A stretch of DNA of 61,884 nt, taken from an uncultured Lachnospiraceae bacterium. Lineage in GTDB: Bacteria; Bacillota; Clostridia; Lachnospirales; Lachnospiraceae. Below the pieces are notes generated by a model. It was not told the DNA's origin. It did not search any database and saw only the letters and a list, made by a program, of their open reading frames with translations. Both the position numbers and the translations under genes were made by a program. Numbering within the stretch: position 1 is the stretch's first letter; every line of letters starts with the position of its first letter. This document shows, piece by piece, positions 61,792-61,884 of this stretch. The stretch is from NCBI GenBank assembly GCA_947630695.1, contig CANRIM010000002.1:65271-127154 (forward strand), given 5' to 3'.

Positions 61792-61884
61792 CGCCAGTTT
61801 CCTAACATGACATTCGCTACTCGCAAAAACCTGCCACAACGGACAGCAACCTTGCGGATCAACGCTATCAATGTCACAGCGAAA

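Noticed and set aside
61578-61877. 99-aa frame over the S10 leader
   Set aside because: Spans the structured RNA and the ribosome-binding site of rpsJ; no protein-like pattern.

Overview
This window looks like chromosome of a Gram-positive, low-to-middle GC, spore-forming Clostridia, most likely Lachnospiraceae or a close relative. The reasons are the fused secDF, a PdaB-type polysaccharide deacetylase, the era-yqzL-recO block, HPr kinase, the S10-spc-alpha ribosomal superoperon running into ecfA1-ecfA2-ecfT, an L17 with a long insertion, and TIGR04086-type and DUF5662-type small proteins. Species cannot be named from the sequence alone. There is no phage, insertion sequence, integrase or CRISPR array.

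Left part (1-16.5 kb, almost all minus strand): the start of recJ (cut by the window edge), fused secDF, a small membrane protein and an unknown helical protein. One plus-strand unknown gene follows, with a terminator-like hairpin in its own leader. Then come a membrane-anchored SH3 protein directly behind tRNA-Arg(CCG), and a repair/GTPase/metabolism run read from right to left: iron alcohol dehydrogenase, hprK, rhamnulokinase, an M16C zinc protease, era, a 51-codon yqzL-like gene, recO and exodeoxyribonuclease III. A plus-strand pdaB-like gene closes the section.

Accessory block (16.6-25.1 kb, minus): three large secreted proteins built from LamG/concanavalin-like modules plus type I dockerin repeats (606, 1448 and 692 aa). 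No catalytic domain and no cohesin is visible. The largest carries its dockerin at the N-terminus.

Middle (25.2-35 kb): a CNNM/CorC-type transporter, a tiny transcription unit of unknown function, DUF5662 and Dabb proteins, two tRNA-Ser genes, and a five-gene plus-strand polyamine operon: arginine decarboxylase, spermidine synthase homologue, agmatinase, carboxynorspermidine synthase-like and carboxynorspermidine decarboxylase-like. A lipoprotein and a 54-aa unknown small gene follow.

Right part (35-61.9 kb, minus): this is one of the most conserved regions of bacterial genomes. Transcription enters from the right with a structured S10 leader, then S10-L3-L4-L23-L2-S19-L22-S3-L16-L29-S17-L14-L24-L5-S14-L6-S8... 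through L18-S5-L30-L15-secY-adk-map-infA-L36-S13-S11-S4-rpoA-L17, ending at a terminator. A new promoter starts mscL-ecfA1-ecfA2-ecfT, and a Gld-type ABC cassette (ATPase, permease, GldG-like, DUF4340) sits behind ecfT. An acidic lipoprotein and an XRE regulator that overlaps truA follow. TruA is fused to a C-terminal GNAT acetyltransferase. rplM-rpsI end the run under their own consensus promoter.

The items most worth a second look are the TruA-GNAT fusion, the structured S10 leader, the non-catalytic dockerin/LamG cluster, the polyamine operon that has a SpeE homologue but no SpeD in view, the attenuator-like leader at 4.6 kb and the small transcription unit at 26.6 kb. All functional assignments are from reading the translated sequences; no database search was run.
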